The notes below the pieces were generated by a model. The model saw only the letters and a list, made by a program, of their open reading frames with translations, had not been told where the DNA came from and did no database searches. Shown here one piece after another: positions 24,437-33,355 of a stretch of 64,000 bases of DNA. Position 1 is the stretch's first letter. Every line of letters starts with the position of its first letter. The translations under genes and the position numbers were made by a program. The DNA comes from Trueperella pecoris (GTDB lineage Bacteria; Actinomycetota; Actinomycetes; Actinomycetales; Actinomycetaceae), in contig NZ_CP053291.1 of assembly GCF_014926385.1 (NCBI RefSeq), forward strand, positions 1,364,001 through 1,428,000. Reading direction: 5' to 3'.

Positions 24437-25888
24437 CTACCTGCGGAAAACCCCCGAGTGCAGTTCCTCGCGGGTGACGCGATGCTGGTCGAGAATCGCG
24501 CGCGGGCCAGCAAGCAGGTGCTCCTCCGTCGTTGCCGCGACGGCCGCACGAACCTCGCAGTCATAGGCCAGCGCCGCCTTGCGAGCGTTGCCCCTCATCA
24601 CGCGCTTCCCCAGCCACGCGAGCACGCCCCCGGCGATCAGTCCACCGGCTACAACGCCCAACCTCACGGCCAGCCCACCCAGCGGCGCGAAAACCGCGAG
24701 CGCCAGGCACACCAGTGCCACCACCACGCCGGCAGCCAAGCCGGCGATGGCCGGAGTGCGCGAGATGCTGGGCAGCGGCGTCGTACGAATAGCGCCGCCC
24801 AAAGCGCGCCGGAAACGATCGGCGGACGACACCTCAGCAGTGACCGCCTCCTGCCAAATCGAGGGAAGCCCGGTGCGCAGGTGGGCAACCCAGGCGTCAC
24901 GGATTGCGTGAACCATTGTGTTCGCCGGCTGCTCCGGGACCACGAGGGCCGGAGCCTGGTAGGACTCGCCAGAAACGCGAATCGATTCGACGACGGAGGG
25001 GATACCCGAGGAACGAACGATCCGATCGTTAATCTCGTCGACGGCGACGCCACTCGTCTCGGCCTCGCTGAGCCCAACGTTGGCCCGCAGGCGCCCGGCG
25101 ATCGCGTCAAGCTCGGCGGCGGCCGTGCGCGCATTGACCGACTCCCCAGCCACGGCCTGGGCGAGCCTGTTGCGAATCGCGTCCACACCTTCGCCCGTCA
25201 GTGCCGAGGCCGCCAAGATTGGCACGCGCTCGAGCCCGTCGCGGTCCAGAAGCGCACGCAAGTCGCCAAGAAGAACCTCGCGTTGGTCCGCAGGAACGCG
25301 GTCAATCTGATTCATAACCACGACCATCGCCTCCTGGCGCCCGCCCAGGCTCTCCAGGAAGCCCTTGTGCAACACCTGGTCGGCGTACTTTTGCGGATCG
25401 AGCACCCAGATCAGCAGGTCCACCATCGGCAGGAGCCGATCGACCTGCGCCGAGTGCGTCAGCGCCACCGAATCGTGATCGGGCAGGTCCAACAGCACAA
25501 GCCCGTCGAGCTTGTCATTGCCCGCTGTCAAAATGGAGGAATGCTCGATCCGCCGATCCTCATCAACCTGCAGGTAATCGAGAAGCTCGCGCGCATCCAC
25601 GTCGAAGGTGCAGGCCGCCGCGCGCTCCGTCGTCGGGCGAATGTCACCCGAATCGGCAAAGTCGAGCTGCGTGATGGCGTTAAACATCGTCGACTTGCCC
25701 GAGCCCGTGCCCCCGACCAGCGCCGCCACAGTCGCCTCCGTGCCCAGGCGCATGCGCTCCTGGGTGCGCCTCAGGTCATCTTGGGCGCGATTGGCAATAT
25801 ACGGATCGAAGAACCGACCGCCCGCACCGACCGCACGCTGAAGAGCCGTTAGCCGACCAATGACCTCGTGATCCACCTGCGGATTCAT
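24437..25888 (-). CDS. Dynamin-like/YfjP-type membrane GTPase, second gene of pair
   Basis: 483 residues. GTP-binding domain first: Walker A GGTGSGKSTMFNAI (about residues 59-72), switch region RPTTERAAACTF, G3-like LLDLPDHDS, G4 NQID, and a G5-like ILAASALTGEG. A helical middle region follows. Near residues 378-430 are two hydrophobic segments (IAGLAAGVVVALVCLALAVF and LGVVAGGLIAGGVLAWLG), then a basic cytosolic tail. It begins seven bases after the stop of the preceding GTPase gene with GGGGAG before the ATG, so the two are one operon. Paired dynamin-like GTPases act together on membranes in Streptomyces; the role here is inferred. Confidence 0.8.
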   Translation of the reverse strand: MNPQVDHEVIGRLTALQRAVGAGGRFFDPYIANRAQDDLRRTQERMRLGTEATVAALVGGTGSGKSTMFNAITQLDFADSGDIRPTTERAAACTFDVDARELLDYLQVDEDRRIEHSSILTAGNDKLDGLVLLDLPDHDSVALTHSAQVDRLLPMVDLLIWVLDPQKYADQVLHKGFLESLGGRQEAMVVVMNQIDRVPADQREVLLGDLRALLDRDGLERVPILAASALTGEGVDAIRNRLAQAVAGESVNARTAAAELDAIAGRLRANVGLSEAETSGVAVDEINDRIVRSSGIPSVVESIRVSGESYQAPALVVPEQPANTMVHAIRDAWVAHLRTGLPSIWQEAVTAEVSSADRFRRALGGAIRTTPLPSISRTPAIAGLAAGVVVALVCLALAVFAPLGGLAVRLGVVAGGLIAGGVLAWLGKRVMRGNARKAALAYDCEVRAAVAATTEEHLLAGPRAILDQHRVTREELHSGVFRR

Positions 25889-25895
25889 AACTCCC

Positions 25896-27440
25896 CTATC
25901 GATTCAAAAACTCACTGGCACGCAGCCGCAACGTGGACGCGTCGCCCACGTCAATCGCGTTAACAACGCTCGTATATGCCGCCACAAGCTCCCTCAGCGC
26001 CTGCCGCACACGCTCGGTCAGGTCCTCGCGCGCCTGGCCGACGGCTTCCTTACCTCCGAGCGCCTCAGCCACCTTCTGCGCGCCGGCAATTCCCCCGGCG
26101 CCCACGCCCAAGAGGGAAGCCACCCCGGCGGCACCGAGCCATGGGTTGTCCCCCATTCGCAGCTTCAACAGGTCCGACTTCCAGCCATCAAGCGCACGAT
26201 CCACGATCGCGTCAATGTCCACGTTGGCGTTCGCCTGCGCACGAAGCTCGGCCGTATTCACGACGTCGAACTCCCACGCCTGATTCACATTCACCCGCGC
26301 GGCCGTCAGCCCCTGCGTGAGCGCGACCCGCACCGACGTGAGCACAGCGTCGAAAATGGTGGTCATCGCCCTGTCACGAGCGCCGCTACGACGATCGAGG
26401 ATGTTAGGCCGACGGCCAGCCACCATGCCCGCCAGTGGGCCACCCGTCGAGGCCAGCGAGAGCCACGACGTCGTCGGCGCACCCTGGCCGAAGCGGCCAT
26501 GAGAAATGTTCGTCGCAAGCTTTTCCATCGGCTCCTGCGCACCCTCGAACGCCTTGTCCTTCAAGTCCGTCAACGCGTTATCCTGTGCCTCCACGGCCTC
26601 AGCCAGGAAAAGCAGATCCTGGCGGAGCTGGGGTAACGTGGCCGCCGTCGTGCGATCCACGAGAGAATCGCCCGCCTTCGTCCGTGCCACAACCTCAAGC
26701 CACTCGCGCAAATCCTTGACGAGCTCCTCCGGCAGCAAGCCAGAGTGCGCCCCGGCGTCGGGAACAATGAACAGCGGGCTCTCCGCCAGCCCCATCTGCT
26801 CCATCCGGTGGGCCAAATCGCGGCGCACAACCGGCATCGCCGCGGCAGGCACGCGGTCGAGCACAACCGCACAGGTCACTCCCCGCATGTTCGCCATTTG
26901 CAGCGTGTCCCACGCCACGGCGTCACCGTAGCGCGACGCCGTCGTCACAAAGACCCACAAATCCGCCGCGTCAATCAAACGGGACGACAGCGCGCGATTT
27001 GAATCATCAACCGAATCCAAGTCTGGCGCATCGACAATCACGATGCCTTCAATCGCGCTCGTCACCACCTCATACTTGCCCATACGCGACAGGGCATGGC
27101 GACCCATCTTGTAATAGTCTCGCGGGTGAATGAGCATGACGGGCGTGCGGGTCGTGGGACGAAGCACCGAGGCCGGCGAGACCTCCTCGCGCACCAGCGA
27201 ATTGACCAACGTCGACTTACCGGCACCCGACGAACCGCCAAATACGATAACCGCCGGCAAATCATCGGAATGCAGATGCGGCAGGATGCGGCTCTCCAAC
27301 TGAGTTAGCAGCTGAGAACGCGACTCGACCAACTCGCGCGTTCCAGGCATCTCAAGAGGCAGCTTCGCGTTCTTCAAAGCATCGATGGTGCGCGAAACGA
27401 GGCCTGCCAATGCGGCGCGGGAAAAAGCTGGAGTACTCAC
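25896..27440 (-). CDS. Dynamin-like GTPase, first gene of pair
   Basis: About 514 residues from GTG 27440 (VSTPAFSRAAL); a TTG 18 bases upstream is less likely, and neither has a clear ribosome-binding site. Walker A FGGSSGAGKSTLVNSLV (near residue 68), RPTTRTPVMLIHP, G3-like IVDAPDLDSVDDSNR, and a D-type G4 VVLDRV. A long helical region follows. One hydrophobic hairpin-like stretch (WLGAAGVASLLGVGAGGIAGAQ) lies near residue 440, then an amphipathic end with LTERVRQALRELVAAYT. It has the domain plan of bacterial dynamin-like proteins. Translationally coupled to the next GTPase; the two probably form a hetero-oligomer. Confidence 0.8.
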   Translation of the reverse strand: MSTPAFSRAALAGLVSRTIDALKNAKLPLEMPGTRELVESRSQLLTQLESRILPHLHSDDLPAVIVFGGSSGAGKSTLVNSLVREEVSPASVLRPTTRTPVMLIHPRDYYKMGRHALSRMGKYEVVTSAIEGIVIVDAPDLDSVDDSNRALSSRLIDAADLWVFVTTASRYGDAVAWDTLQMANMRGVTCAVVLDRVPAAAMPVVRRDLAHRMEQMGLAESPLFIVPDAGAHSGLLPEELVKDLREWLEVVARTKAGDSLVDRTTAATLPQLRQDLLFLAEAVEAQDNALTDLKDKAFEGAQEPMEKLATNISHGRFGQGAPTTSWLSLASTGGPLAGMVAGRRPNILDRRSGARDRAMTTIFDAVLTSVRVALTQGLTAARVNVNQAWEFDVVNTAELRAQANANVDIDAIVDRALDGWKSDLLKLRMGDNPWLGAAGVASLLGVGAGGIAGAQKVAEALGGKEAVGQAREDLTERVRQALRELVAAYTSVVNAIDVGDASTLRLRASEFLNR

Positions 27441-27532
27441 ACATCTATTGTGTCGCAAAAATGCCCGGATTTCGATGAGGGCTCCCCCAAAATTGGCTGG
27501 CTACCTAGGTGCGGCGCTATTATGTGGGCATT

Positions 27533-27605
27533 GCCTCCATAGCTCAGCGGATAGAGCAGTGGCCTTCTAAGCCATGTGTCGCAGGTTCGAGTCCTGCTGG
27601 GGGCG
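27533..27605 (+). tRNA. tRNA-Arg (TCT)
   Basis: Acceptor GCCTCCA/TGGGGGC, D-arm AGCTCAGCGGATAGAGC, anticodon stem-loop GGCCTTCTAAGCC with anticodon TCT, T-arm CAGGTTCGAGTCCTG. No CCA encoded. The orn start codon is only 15 bases beyond its 3' end, so a joint transcript is likely. Confidence 0.95.
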
Positions 27606-27620
27606 CACTGATAAGCTTCG

Positions 27621-28271
27621 ATGGTGAGTAATTTTAACGCCCAATCAACACCCATCGTTTGGATCGACTGCGAAATGACCGGCCTCGACCTCGAGACCGA
27701 TTCGCTCGTCGAAATCGCCGTCGTCGTCACCGACTCCGAGCTCAACCCGCTCGACCGTGGCCTCCGCCTCGTCATGAAGCCCACGAAGGAATCCGTCGAG
27801 AACATGGATCCTTTCGTGGTCAACATGCACACCGTCACCGGACTCATCGACGAGTGGGACGACGGCCTCGAGATGCACGACGCCGAAGCGCAGGTTCTCG
27901 ACTACGTCCGCCGCTTCGTGCCCGAGGCACGCAAGGCGCCCTTGGGAGGCAACTCCGTCGGTACCGACCGCACATTCCTCGCGCGCGACATGCCCGAACT
28001 CGTTGCGCACCTCCACTACCGCGTGGTCGACGTTTCTTCTATCAAGGAGCTCGCCAAGCGCTGGTATCCGCGCACCTATTTCGCGGCCCCCGAGAAGACT
28101 GGCAATCACACCGCGCTCGGCGACATCTACGATTCCATCGACGAGCTTCGCTACTACCGGGCCGTCCTCATGCCCGACGGCGAAGGGCCCTCCACCGAGG
28201 AATCGCGTGAGGTGGCCCAATCAATCCTCGACGATCTCACCCGCACCCGCGCCGAGGCCGCGAGCGAGTAG
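27621..28271 (+). CDS. orn: Oligoribonuclease
   Basis: DEDDh 3'-5' exoribonuclease that finishes RNA decay by cutting dinucleotides. 216 residues. ExoI motif WIDCEMTGLD (14-23), ExoII region LGGNSVGTDRTFLARDMPEL, ExoIII NHTALGDIYDSIDEL with the catalytic His and Asp. The C-terminus is extended by about 20 residues with DGEGPSTEESREVAQSIL. There is no Shine-Dalgarno; the ATG lies 15 bases after tRNA-Arg, so tRNA 3' processing would yield a nearly leaderless orn message. Confidence 0.96.
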   Translation: MVSNFNAQSTPIVWIDCEMTGLDLETDSLVEIAVVVTDSELNPLDRGLRLVMKPTKESVENMDPFVVNMHTVTGLIDEWDDGLEMHDAEAQVLDYVRRFVPEARKAPLGGNSVGTDRTFLARDMPELVAHLHYRVVDVSSIKELAKRWYPRTYFAAPEKTGNHTALGDIYDSIDELRYYRAVLMPDGEGPSTEESREVAQSILDDLTRTRAEAASE

Positions 28272-28368
28272 GGCGGGCGGCGGGTAGGGTGCCGGCACAC
28301 GGTCCGCCGCCCGGCTTGCCGCAACCTGGCGCCCACGCGGTCCCACGCGGCCCCGTCCGGTCCCACCC

Positions 28369-28470
28369 GCCGAAACCGCACTAATATGATTGCCGCTGTA
28401 GTAACCTGCCGCAGGTTAGTACAGCGGCAATCCTTTTAGTACAGCGCCGGCAACACCGAACGCGGCCCGG
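28369..28470. repeat. Palindromic intergenic element, copy 2
   Basis: Second copy of the element at 1589-1696. The dyad is better here: 28388-28432 forms a 45-base near-perfect palindrome (GATTGCCGCTGTA, g, TAACCTGC, c, GCAGGTTA, g, TACAGCGGCAATC). A further half-site tacagcgcc follows at 28440-28448. The inner stem differs from copy 1 (TAACCTGC/GCAGGTTA against TAAATTGC/GCAATGTA), yet pairing is largely kept. It again lies left of a minus-strand tRNA gene and its downstream region. Confidence 0.75.
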
Positions 28471-28504
28471 GCCAGCACAGCGACGAAGGCCTGCCGGCGT
28501 CGGG

Positions 28505-28539
28505 AACGAAAAATCCCGACCTGCCAAGCAAGCCGGGAT
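28505..28539 (-). terminator. Terminator after tRNA-His
   Basis: On the minus strand AATCCCG ... CGGGATT followed by TTTT; it lies six bases past the tRNA 3' end. Confidence 0.85.
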
Positions 28540-28544
28540 TGACG

Positions 28545-28618
28545 GGGTGGCTGACGGGGATTGAACCCGCGACCCCCTGGACCACAACCAGGTGCTCTAC
28601 CGCTGAGCTACAGCCACC
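28545..28618 (-). tRNA. tRNA-His (GTG)
   Basis: Acceptor GTGGCTG/CAGCCAC with the extra 5' G (base 28618) opposite a C discriminator, as needed for histidyl-tRNA. Anticodon stem CCTGG/CCAGG with GTG; T-arm GGGTTCAATCCC. CCA is not encoded. Confidence 0.95.
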
Positions 28619-28719
28619 ATTTGTTTTACCCTTTAGCTCATTTCTGAGTGCCGGGGCAACGAATTGAAACTATATCAAGGCTTCCCCCACCTCACCTAAA
28701 CGATGCGGGGTGAACCACA

Positions 28720-29649
28720 TCACCAGAAGGCGCGCATCTGGATCGCGTCCGCAAAACGGGTCAGGTGCTCATCATTTGCGGAGAGATACAGCGAACCATC
28801 GATCAGCGAGAGCTCCATGACGTAGAACTCTTCTTCCGAATCAGGGGCGCCACGAACGAGGTCGACTCGATTGAAAAGCAGGAGCTCGTCACGCCCGGTC
28901 TTGTTCTTGATGTGAGCATGTAGGGCGCGGCGAATGCGCTCGCCCCAACGCCACGACTCTTCGGAAGCGTCAGCAGAACGCGCGACTTCCTCAACCACGC
29001 CCGAGTCGCGAGAGTTGCGATAGCGCGGGTGGAGCATCGGCTCCTTTTCAACCTGATAGGAGCTCAGCCCATTGAGGTAGACAAGGGAGGTCTCGCCTGC
29101 GACATCAATGTCCTCAAGATAACGCTGGACCATGACCGAGCGGCCGGCCGCAAGTTCATACTGAGCGTGCATGATGGCTTCGGCGCGCGACTTCGCGTCC
29201 GTCGACGTGTAGCGGCCCGTACCGCGACCACCCGACGACACTGCCGGCTTAATCACAAAGTCTCCATAGGACGGGAAGCGCGAGTGAATCTGTTGCTTGG
29301 ACAGATTCTGCTCCGGCTCGAGCCACATGGTCGGAATGACAGGAAGCCCGAGCGCCTCAAGATCCTTCATGTAGTGCTTATCCATATTCCAGGCCATAGT
29401 CGCAGCAGAGTTTGCGATACGAGGGATCGAATTCGCCCACTCGAGGAACTGCTTGGGAGCCTTGGCGTAGTCGCGTACGGAGCGCACCACCGTCAGGTCG
29501 GAATCCGCCCAGTTGACCGAGGGATCGTTCCACACAGCCACGACGGGTTCGATACCACGATCGCGAAGCGCATCAGGCAGGTCCTGCTCATCCTGGTCCA
29601 GGGCGGGCAGATACTCGGAAGTTGCAAGAAATACTTTTGGTTGAGCCAC
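28720..29649 (-). CDS. ATP-grasp protein (carboxylate-amine ligase-like), 309 aa
   Basis: ATP-grasp fold enzyme, probably joining a carboxylate to an amine; substrate unknown. Start GTG 29649 (VAQPKVFLATSEYLPALDQD) is set by TAGAGT seven bases upstream, fitting a leaderless message; the open frame extends 66 bases further without support. N-terminal pre-ATP-grasp domain with EQDLPDALRDRGIEPVVAVWND; ATP-binding strand FVIKPAVSSGGRGTGRY; VMVQRYLEDIDVAGETSLVYLNG; metal/ATP Glu in YVMELSLIDGSLYL. Similar stand-alone proteins occur in many actinobacteria without assigned function. It is flanked by tRNA genes and not in an operon. Confidence 0.85.
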   Translation of the reverse strand: MAQPKVFLATSEYLPALDQDEQDLPDALRDRGIEPVVAVWNDPSVNWADSDLTVVRSVRDYAKAPKQFLEWANSIPRIANSAATMAWNMDKHYMKDLEALGLPVIPTMWLEPEQNLSKQQIHSRFPSYGDFVIKPAVSSGGRGTGRYTSTDAKSRAEAIMHAQYELAAGRSVMVQRYLEDIDVAGETSLVYLNGLSSYQVEKEPMLHPRYRNSRDSGVVEEVARSADASEESWRWGERIRRALHAHIKNKTGRDELLLFNRVDLVRGAPDSEEEFYVMELSLIDGSLYLSANDEHLTRFADAIQMRAFW

Positions 29650-29656
29650 GGGAGTC

Positions 29657-29662
29657 ACTCTA
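29657..29662 (-). promoter_or_regulatory. -10 box of the ATP-grasp gene
   Basis: TAGAGT on the minus strand, then GACTCCC and the GTG start. Same arrangement as the other leaderless genes in the window. Confidence 0.4.
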
Positions 29663-29841
29663 GTTGATTTTCGCCCTTTTTGGGCGCGTTCCAGTGTGAT
29701 CCACGACGACGTCACGGCACGCGGCCCACACCTTTCGGCGCGATTCCGCCACCCAGCACCCCCGGTGTCTCAGGTCACACAAAAATGGGCGAAATCAATT
29801 TGCGTCGAGGCCATCGCGCTACTAAAGTAACTACTCGTTGC

Positions 29842-29914
29842 GCACCGCTAGCTCAACTGGCAGAGCATCTGACTCTTAATCAGAGGGTTCAGGGTTCAAG
29901 TCCCTGGCGGTGTA
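29842..29914 (+). tRNA. tRNA-Lys (CTT)
   Basis: Acceptor GCACCGC/GCGGTGT (one G-U end pair), anticodon stem-loop CTGACTCTTAATCAG with CTT, T-arm AGGGTTCAAGTCCCT. No CCA encoded. It borders the polysaccharide locus. Confidence 0.95.
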
Positions 29915-29920
29915 CGAATT

Positions 29921-29952
29921 GAAGCGGGAGCTGGTTCGCCAGCTCCCGCTTC
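29921..29952 (+). terminator. Terminator hairpin after tRNA-Lys
   Basis: Perfect 14-bp stem GAAGCGGGAGCTGG / CCAGCTCCCGCTTC with a stable TTCG loop, six bases past the tRNA; no long T run. Confidence 0.75.
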
Positions 29953-29987
29953 TGGTATCCCGTTAATTTGACGCTTGAAGGTGCACA

Positions 29988-31238
29988 TTGGATCGCAACA
30001 CACCTGAACCATTGCCGCTGAAAAGAAATCTCGCCTGGAGCTCTTTTGGGTCGATTTTCAAAACCATGTGCAATTGGCTCATCACGATTGTTGCTGTTCG
30101 CCTAGCAACGGGCTTCGACGTCGCTGGAATTCTTGCGTTGGCTATGTCGATCTCAAACTTGGTCATTCCAGCCGCAGAATATCGCCTGCGCACCGTGCAC
30201 GTAACCGACATCCACAACGAGCATTCCAGCCAGGAATACCTAGGGATGCGCATCGTCTCGAGTGTCCTCGCGCTTGCTGCGGGAATCGTCTACACGTTAG
30301 CGACGATCGACACATCTGCTTTTGCCGTCATCATCGTCTACACGATTGGGCAGCTCGTGGGCACCTACGCCGAGGGATACCATGCCATTGAACAACGCGA
30401 ATCGCGTATGGATTTCATCGGCATCTCTTACATCCTTCAGGGCCTAGGCAACCTCGTAGGCTTCGTTTGCGGCCTTTATTTCTTCAACTCCCTCTTGATT
30501 GCTGTCACGCTGGTGACGGCAACGACCGTTGTCGTCGTCATCGCATACGACCTACCTCGGGCTCGATTTTTTGGGTCCATTCGACCGGTCATCCGTTGGA
30601 AGAAAGCTTTCTCCACTTTCGCCAAGCTCTTCCCCATTGCCATGGTGAATGCCGCCTTAGCGATCGTCACACTGGTGCCGCGGCAATACTTGCAGGATTA
30701 TGAGGGAACGGAAGCTCTCGGAATCTACGCATCCGTTGCGGTTCTCGCCCTGATCATTCAGGCTACAGCCGCCTATGTGTATATCCCCTTGCTTGGGCAT
30801 ATTGTCACCCAACTGAACATGTCGAAGACGCGCGGTTTGCGATTGATCGCGATGATCGTCATGATGTTTTTCGCGGTGGCGGCGCTCGCGTCAATCGCCT
30901 TCGCGTTGTTCGGAGACGTTCTACTGTCTATCCTTTTCGGCACGGATATTCTCCCCTACACATACCTCATCCAGCCGGCGTTATTCCTCTCGGTCATCAC
31001 TGCATTTGTGTGGTTCACTAATGATCTTCTACTCGGATTGCGCGACTATGTGGGTTGCTTTGCCGGAGGTGTCGCCGCAGCGGCGTCTACCCTCGCCCTG
31101 AGCGCCCCACTCACGAGAGCTTTCCATCTCAACGGCCCTAGCGTCGTCGGCATAGTGGCGAGCGTTGTGGCTCTTGCCGTGATGGGATTCTTCTTCGCGT
31201 TGAGCTACAGGAGTCTCCCTAGCGGAGGACGTGTTTAA
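29988..31238 (+). CDS. Polysaccharide flippase (MOP/Wzx-like), 416 aa
   Basis: Multi-pass membrane protein with about twelve predicted hydrophobic segments, of the polysaccharide-transport (Wzx/MurJ-like) superfamily that flips lipid-linked sugars. TTG start at 29988 with GAAGG about nine bases upstream. N-terminal KRNLAWSSFGSIFKTMCNWLITIVAVRLATGFDVAGILALAMS is typical: amphipathic start, then a TM containing the family's conserved charged spots. First gene of the surface-polysaccharide locus, right after tRNA-Lys. Its 3' end overlaps the convergent glycosyltransferase gene by 20 bases. Confidence 0.85.
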   Translation: MDRNTPEPLPLKRNLAWSSFGSIFKTMCNWLITIVAVRLATGFDVAGILALAMSISNLVIPAAEYRLRTVHVTDIHNEHSSQEYLGMRIVSSVLALAAGIVYTLATIDTSAFAVIIVYTIGQLVGTYAEGYHAIEQRESRMDFIGISYILQGLGNLVGFVCGLYFFNSLLIAVTLVTATTVVVVIAYDLPRARFFGSIRPVIRWKKAFSTFAKLFPIAMVNAALAIVTLVPRQYLQDYEGTEALGIYASVAVLALIIQATAAYVYIPLLGHIVTQLNMSKTRGLRLIAMIVMMFFAVAALASIAFALFGDVLLSILFGTDILPYTYLIQPALFLSVITAFVWFTNDLLLGLRDYVGCFAGGVAAAASTLALSAPLTRAFHLNGPSVVGIVASVVALAVMGFFFALSYRSLPSGGRV

Positions 31239-32100
31239 GTAGTCCTGCCACGACAGGCCGTTTATTGCTACGTAACACCTGTGGGATAAGGATAAGTGCG
31301 TGTAGACGCGATGTGAGATGCAACTTCGCGGCCCAAGCGGCCTTGGGCCATCCGTGATTGGCAAAGAGCCCAGATGCTAGACGAAAATACTTTGCTTCAT
31401 CAACGAAGCGCTTCCCGTCGAGCGCTGTTTTGCCGGAAACAGACTCGGTTGATCGGCGATATTCGAAGCTGACTTCGTTGAGGACAAGTAGGTTCCCGCC
31501 TGCAAGCAAAACGTCGACGACGAGCCCGAGGTCGAGCATGATGGAAAACTCCCGAAAGCTGTGGGCTTCCACTGCCTCCCGGCGAAGAAGCAACGATGGC
31601 CAGTACATCCAGTTTCCGTGCATGAGCGACACGGCCACACCTTCGCCGGAACGAGGCTGAGATGCCCTGGCCTGGCGCGAGCGGATGACGGCCTTGATCC
31701 GCTCAGGGAGCCCACACATGGCCCTGCCGTCCTGATTGATGACACGCACGCCCGGCTGGACGACGTCGGGATGAAACTTCTCGACCGCAGCACGCATCGT
31801 GGAGACATAATTTGGCAAAAAGCGGTCGTCGCATCCGGGGATGACGAGGTATTCCGCCGTGGAAAGATCAAGGCATCGCCGAAAATTGGCATTTAATCCG
31901 AGATTTTCCTCATTACGAACGTACTCAACGCGCGGGTCCTTGATGCCTTCGACCAGCTTGCGCGCTTCATCACCCGGGTAGCAGTCGTCCACGATGACAA
32001 GACGCCATTGGTCATCATCTTGGGCGAGGACTGAGTCGATAAGCTCGCGTACCCAGGCCACGCTTCCCCAGTAGGGGACCATAATGTCAATTCTCATCAC
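31219..32100 (-). CDS. Family 2 glycosyltransferase, 293 aa
   Basis: GT-A fold transferase. Nucleotide-sugar part at the N-terminus: IDIMVPYWGSVAWVRELIDSVLAQ, VIVDDCYPGDEA (UDP-binding Asp pair), VEYVRNEENLGLNANFRRCLDL, and the DxD-like VIPGCDDRF. Cytosolic, without membrane helices. Acceptor and donor sugar cannot be assigned. It reads convergently to the first flippase gene and divergently from the second. Confidence 0.88.
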   Translation of the reverse strand: MMRIDIMVPYWGSVAWVRELIDSVLAQDDDQWRLVIVDDCYPGDEARKLVEGIKDPRVEYVRNEENLGLNANFRRCLDLSTAEYLVIPGCDDRFLPNYVSTMRAAVEKFHPDVVQPGVRVINQDGRAMCGLPERIKAVIRSRQARASQPRSGEGVAVSLMHGNWMYWPSLLLRREAVEAHSFREFSIMLDLGLVVDVLLAGGNLLVLNEVSFEYRRSTESVSGKTALDGKRFVDEAKYFRLASGLFANHGWPKAAWAAKLHLTSRLHALILIPQVLRSNKRPVVAGLLKHVLR

Positions 32101-32152
32101 GTCGACTTTCAGAACGTTAAACTAGTCCCAGTTTAACAACGGAGGTAGGAAG

Positions 32153-33355
32153 ATGACGCATCCTGGAACACACAAATCTGGCTTTGCGGTTTCTGTGGGT
32201 GCTGTCCTCGCAGCTGTAAGCGGCTTTGCTATTCTCCTGATTGCTGCCCACGTCCTTTCCGCTTCGAACAATGCAGTGTTCCTGTCGTTTTGGTCCGCTC
32301 TTTTTTTGGTGACTGGAGTCCTTTCTGGAATTCAGCAGGAGGTGACGCGTGCTACAACGCTCGCTGATGAGCGCGGTTATTCTCCTTTCCGCATCACTCT
32401 ACTGGCAGGATTCGGGATGGCGATTGTCGTCATGTTTGCTGGTCCTTTTTTGGGTCCTTCCATCAGCGGAGATGATGCATATTTCTTCCCTGTGTTGTTG
32501 ATTGCTGTTGCGGCGTTCTTGTATGCAGGCCAAATGACCGTGACAGGCTCGCTGGCAGGGGTAGGCCTGTGGAGGGCGTTCGGTGTTGTCACCGGCGGTG
32601 AGGCGCTTGTAAGGCTTTTTGCTGTGAGTGTTGCCGCGTTCATTGGCCAACGCACTGTGGGTTTCCAATTTGCAAGTGTGGTTGCGTTTTTCTTTTGGTT
32701 GTTACTGTTAGCGACGCCGTCGCGGCACGTCCTCGACCGGATTCGGGTCTCTTTTCCGCGCCGAGTTTTTGCGCAGAATATCGTGTGGGCGATGGCCGCG
32801 GCCGGCGCTACTGCTTTTTTGGTTAATGGGTTCCCGTTTGTCATGGCAATAACGACGCCGGCCGCCGAGTATCAAGCATCGGCGGATTTGGCGATCGCGG
32901 TGTCAGTGACACGGGCTCCGATCCTCGTGCCCGTGTTTGCGTTCCAAGCGGTCGTCGTCGCCCACTATGTACGGCATCCAGATCAGCGTGAGACTACCAC
33001 ACGTCGGCTGATTGGTTCCCTCGGCGTGTTAGCAGCAGTTCTCGTGCCCGTTGCGGCGTTAGTCGGGCCGTTCATGATGGGCGTTGTCTTTGGTCCGGCT
33101 TACAGGAGTACCCCACTGATCTTGGGAGTGCTGGTAGCCGATGCCGTGTTACTTGCTCTGCTTGTCTTGGGCGGGACAATCACGATTGCCATGAACAAAT
33201 ATCGGGATTGCTTGATCGGATGGTATCTGACCGTTGCACTTGCCTTGGCAATGATGACTTTTCTGCCATTATCGCTCGTTGAGCGGACGCTCTGGACTCT
33301 CAGCCTCGCCCCGATAGGAGGTATCGTTACTCATTTGCGTGCCATCTTGCGCTAA
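32153..33355 (+). CDS. Second polysaccharide flippase-like membrane protein, 400 aa
   Basis: About eleven or twelve hydrophobic segments; N-terminal SGFAVSVGAVLAAVSGFAILLIAAHVLSASNNAVFLSFWSALFLVTGVLSGIQQEVTRAT resembles Wzx-like exporters that have the MOP fold. AGGAGGTAGGAAG-type ribosome-binding sequence (ggaggtagga) is close to the ATG. The 3' end overlaps the convergent DUF2142 gene by 87 bases, a strong overlap that suggests recent reshuffling. Two flippases in one locus suggest two exported polymers or a donor-specific partner. Confidence 0.78.
   Translation: MTHPGTHKSGFAVSVGAVLAAVSGFAILLIAAHVLSASNNAVFLSFWSALFLVTGVLSGIQQEVTRATTLADERGYSPFRITLLAGFGMAIVVMFAGPFLGPSISGDDAYFFPVLLIAVAAFLYAGQMTVTGSLAGVGLWRAFGVVTGGEALVRLFAVSVAAFIGQRTVGFQFASVVAFFFWLLLLATPSRHVLDRIRVSFPRRVFAQNIVWAMAAAGATAFLVNGFPFVMAITTPAAEYQASADLAIAVSVTRAPILVPVFAFQAVVVAHYVRHPDQRETTTRRLIGSLGVLAAVLVPVAALVGPFMMGVVFGPAYRSTPLILGVLVADAVLLALLVLGGTITIAMNKYRDCLIGWYLTVALALAMMTFLPLSLVERTLWTLSLAPIGGIVTHLRAILR

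Noticed and set aside
29842-29914. tRNA-Lys as an att site for an integrated element
   Set aside because: No integrase gene and no repeated tRNA 3' end were found to the right of the polysaccharide locus.
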